A stretch of 6,897 nucleotides of DNA from an uncultured Bacteroidia bacterium (GTDB lineage Bacteria; Bacteroidota; Bacteroidia; Bacteroidales; UBA932), in contig CADBPH010000132.1 of the NCBI GenBank assembly GCA_902796455.1, positions 1-6,897 on the forward strand. The letters are read 5' to 3'. The notes below the pieces were generated by a model, which ran no database searches, was not told the origin of the DNA, and worked only from the letters and a program-made list of their open reading frames with translations. The translations under genes and the position numbers were made by a program. The stretch's first letter is position 1. Every line of letters begins with the position of its first letter. Below, one piece after another: positions 5,882-6,897 of the stretch.

Positions 5882-6116
5882 ATTCCTCCGCACCCTGCGG
5901 AAAATCGCAATCGCACCGTTCATCGGGCTCATCCGATTCTATCAGGTGTGCATTTCCCCCTTGAAACCGCCTTCCTGCCGGTTCACCCCGACCTGCTCGC
6001 AATATGCCCTGGAGGCATACCGCAAGTACGGGCCCTTCAAAGGCACCTGGCTCACGGTTCGGCGTCTCCTCCGCTGCCACCCGTGGGGCGGCAGCGGGTA
6101 TGACCCTGTTCCTTAA
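5871..6116 (+). CDS. yidD: Membrane protein insertion efficiency factor YidD
   Basis: A protein of 81 residues, typical for the family. YidD is a small membrane-associated protein that assists YidC/Sec-dependent insertion of inner membrane proteins. An amphipathic N-terminal helix (about 4-30, [19 protein letters not shown]) precedes the hallmark [19 protein letters not shown] (36-54), with two conserved cysteines at 36 and 42. The second signature, [18 protein letters not shown] (64-81), runs to the end of the protein with the third conserved cysteine at 69. The start overlaps the rnpA end by 11 bp and has a strong ribosome binding site. In many bacteria yidC follows; here the next gene is rnr on the opposite strand. 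Confidence 0.95.
   Translation: MASEFLRTLRKIAIAPFIGLIRFYQVCISPLKPPSCRFTPTCSQYALEAYRKYGPFKGTWLTVRRLLRCHPWGGSGYDPVP
6071..6097. other. Strong inverted repeat inside the end of yidD, near the yidD/rnr convergence
   Basis: CCGCTGCC (6071-6078) and GGCAGCGG (6090-6097) are perfect inverse complements. Between them CCC and GGG can pair around GTG after one A-C mismatch, giving an 11-bp GC-rich hairpin. It lies over the codons of the [13 protein letters not shown] motif, so codon constraint may explain it. It can form in the yidD mRNA and, if transcription runs past the rnr stop, in the rnr mRNA. No T-tract follows directly on either side; TTTT occurs only at 6117-6120, after the yidD stop. Confidence 0.45.
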
Positions 6117-6127
6117 TTTTCAGATTG

Positions 6128-6897
6128 TTACCTGGATCTCCTTGACTTGCCGGAGCCTCCGGACTTGGCGGATCTCCCGGATTTCCCTGTCCCCCGGCCC
6201 GGTTTCCCGGCAGGGCGCGAAGCATGGGTCGCTTCCTGGTCCGGCGCTTTTTCATGGACCTCCAAACCGGTCTCTATCAATTCATAATCCAGGATCCGCT
6301 GGTCCAGATTCGTCGCCTTGACCCGGATTTTCACCGCATCGCCCAGCCGGTACACATTGCGGGTACGGCGGCCCACGATCCGGTAGTTATCCTGATCGAA
6401 CTCATAGAAATCCGAACGGATGTCGCGCAGCGGCACCATCCCCTCGATCTTCGTCGGCTCCACTTCCACATACATGCCCCACTCCGTCAGGCCGGAAACA
6501 TGACCTTCAAATTCCGCTCCGATCTTGTCCTGCATGTATTCCACCAGCTTGTATTTGATGCTGTCCCGCTCGGCATTCGCCGCAATCACTTCCCGCTCGG
6601 AAGCATGGACGCACTGCGCCTCGAAATAGTCCTTGTCCTTGGAAGCGGCACCGTCCAGATAGGCGGACAGCAACCGGTGGACCATCGTGTCGGGGTACCG
6701 GCGGATCGGAGAGGTGAAATGCGTATAGAAGCGGAATGCCAGCCCGTAATGTCCGATGTTGTCCGTACTGTAGCAAGCCTTCGCCATGGAGCGGAGCGCC
6801 AGCATCTCGATGGCCATGAACTCGGGCTTGTCCTTGGCCGCCGACAGCAGCGCGTTCAGCTGGCGGGCCAGCGCCCGGCCGCCGCCTTCCGCACCCA
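6128..6897 (-). CDS. rnr: Ribonuclease R (C-terminal part; N-terminus beyond the window)
   Basis: The last 255 codons of a minus-strand gene, open from the window edge to the TAA at 6130-6128. RNase R is a processive 3'-5' hydrolytic exoribonuclease that degrades structured RNA and takes part in rRNA and mRNA quality control. The end of the RNB catalytic domain is clear: ALRSMAKACYSTDNIGHYGL (33-52) and FYTHFTSPIRRYPD (56-69). The latter is the signature in which the arginines line the RNA channel. The C-terminal S1 domain follows (about 120-205, with GHVSGLTEWGMYVEVE), then a low-complexity Gly/Ser/Lys/Arg tail (about 225-255), as in many RNase R proteins. The ATG at 6817 is internal, since the open frame and the homology continue upstream to the edge. 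Catalytic aspartates are outside the window, so activity cannot be judged. It converges with yidD across 11 bp. Confidence 0.94.
   Translation of the reverse strand, partial: GAEGGGRALARQLNALLSAAKDKPEFMAIEMLALRSMAKACYSTDNIGHYGLAFRFYTHFTSPIRRYPDTMVHRLLSAYLDGAASKDKDYFEAQCVHASEREVIAANAERDSIKYKLVEYMQDKIGAEFEGHVSGLTEWGMYVEVEPTKIEGMVPLRDIRSDFYEFDQDNYRIVGRRTRNVYRLGDAVKIRVKATNLDQRILDYELIETGLEVHEKAPDQEATHASRPAGKPGRGTGKSGRSAKSGGSGKSRRSR

Noticed and set aside
6128..6225. Possible repeat array at the end of rnr.
   Set aside because: The similar short blocks encode the Gly/Ser/Lys/Arg tail common in RNase R. The units are irregular, so this is low-complexity coding sequence rather than a DNA repeat element.
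1..6897. Mobile element, CRISPR, toxin-antitoxin, tRNA/rRNA or defence-system content.
   Set aside because: No transposase, integrase, terminal repeats, direct-repeat arrays, tRNA-like cloverleaf or defence-family protein could be seen. All long frames are accounted for by core genes.

Overview
The window looks like chromosomal core DNA from a GC-rich member of the Bacteroidota, most likely order Bacteroidales. Three things point there. Two of the families are largely confined to that phylum: the DUF4271 membrane protein and the large, bacteroidete-type DUF2723/GT117 membrane protein. The gene order DUF4271-hemD-rnpA-yidD is one I associate with that phylum. Matches to the bacteroidete promoter -7 box (TAnnTTTG) lie just upstream of the genes that need a promoter. 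The base composition, rich in G+C, would suit an Alistipes-like or uncultured gut Bacteroidales lineage, but genus cannot be decided here.

Layout: (1) 1-314, plus strand: the C-terminal end of a class I SAM-dependent methyltransferase of the RlmI/RlmK-like type, cut by the window edge. (2) 405-3500, minus strand: a large polytopic GT117/DUF2723 protein, convergent with the methyltransferase. (3) 3501-3590: a compact divergent promoter region with overlapping promoter-like boxes around a 12-bp palindrome. (4) 3591-6116, plus strand: a tight run of five genes: SUI1/eIF1-like factor, DUF4271 membrane protein, uroporphyrinogen-III synthase-like HemD, RNase P protein RnpA and YidD. Gaps are 2, 7 and 41 bp, then an 11-bp overlap. 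A second promoter-like sequence lies inside the end of the DUF4271 gene. (5) 6128-6897, minus strand: the C-terminal part of ribonuclease R, convergent with yidD across an 11-bp gap.

The theme is RNA and translation: an rRNA-methyltransferase-like enzyme, an initiation-factor-like protein, tRNA 5' processing (RnpA), 3'-5' RNA decay (RNase R) and membrane protein insertion (YidD). The odd members are the HemD-like protein and DUF4271, which sit in the same transcription unit although no other tetrapyrrole gene is visible. Nothing in the window looks like a mobile element, defence island, CRISPR array or novel multi-gene system. The points worth a second look are regulatory (divergent promoters, a hairpin over the rnpA Shine-Dalgarno, a hairpin at the yidD/rnr convergence) and contextual (the orphan hemD).
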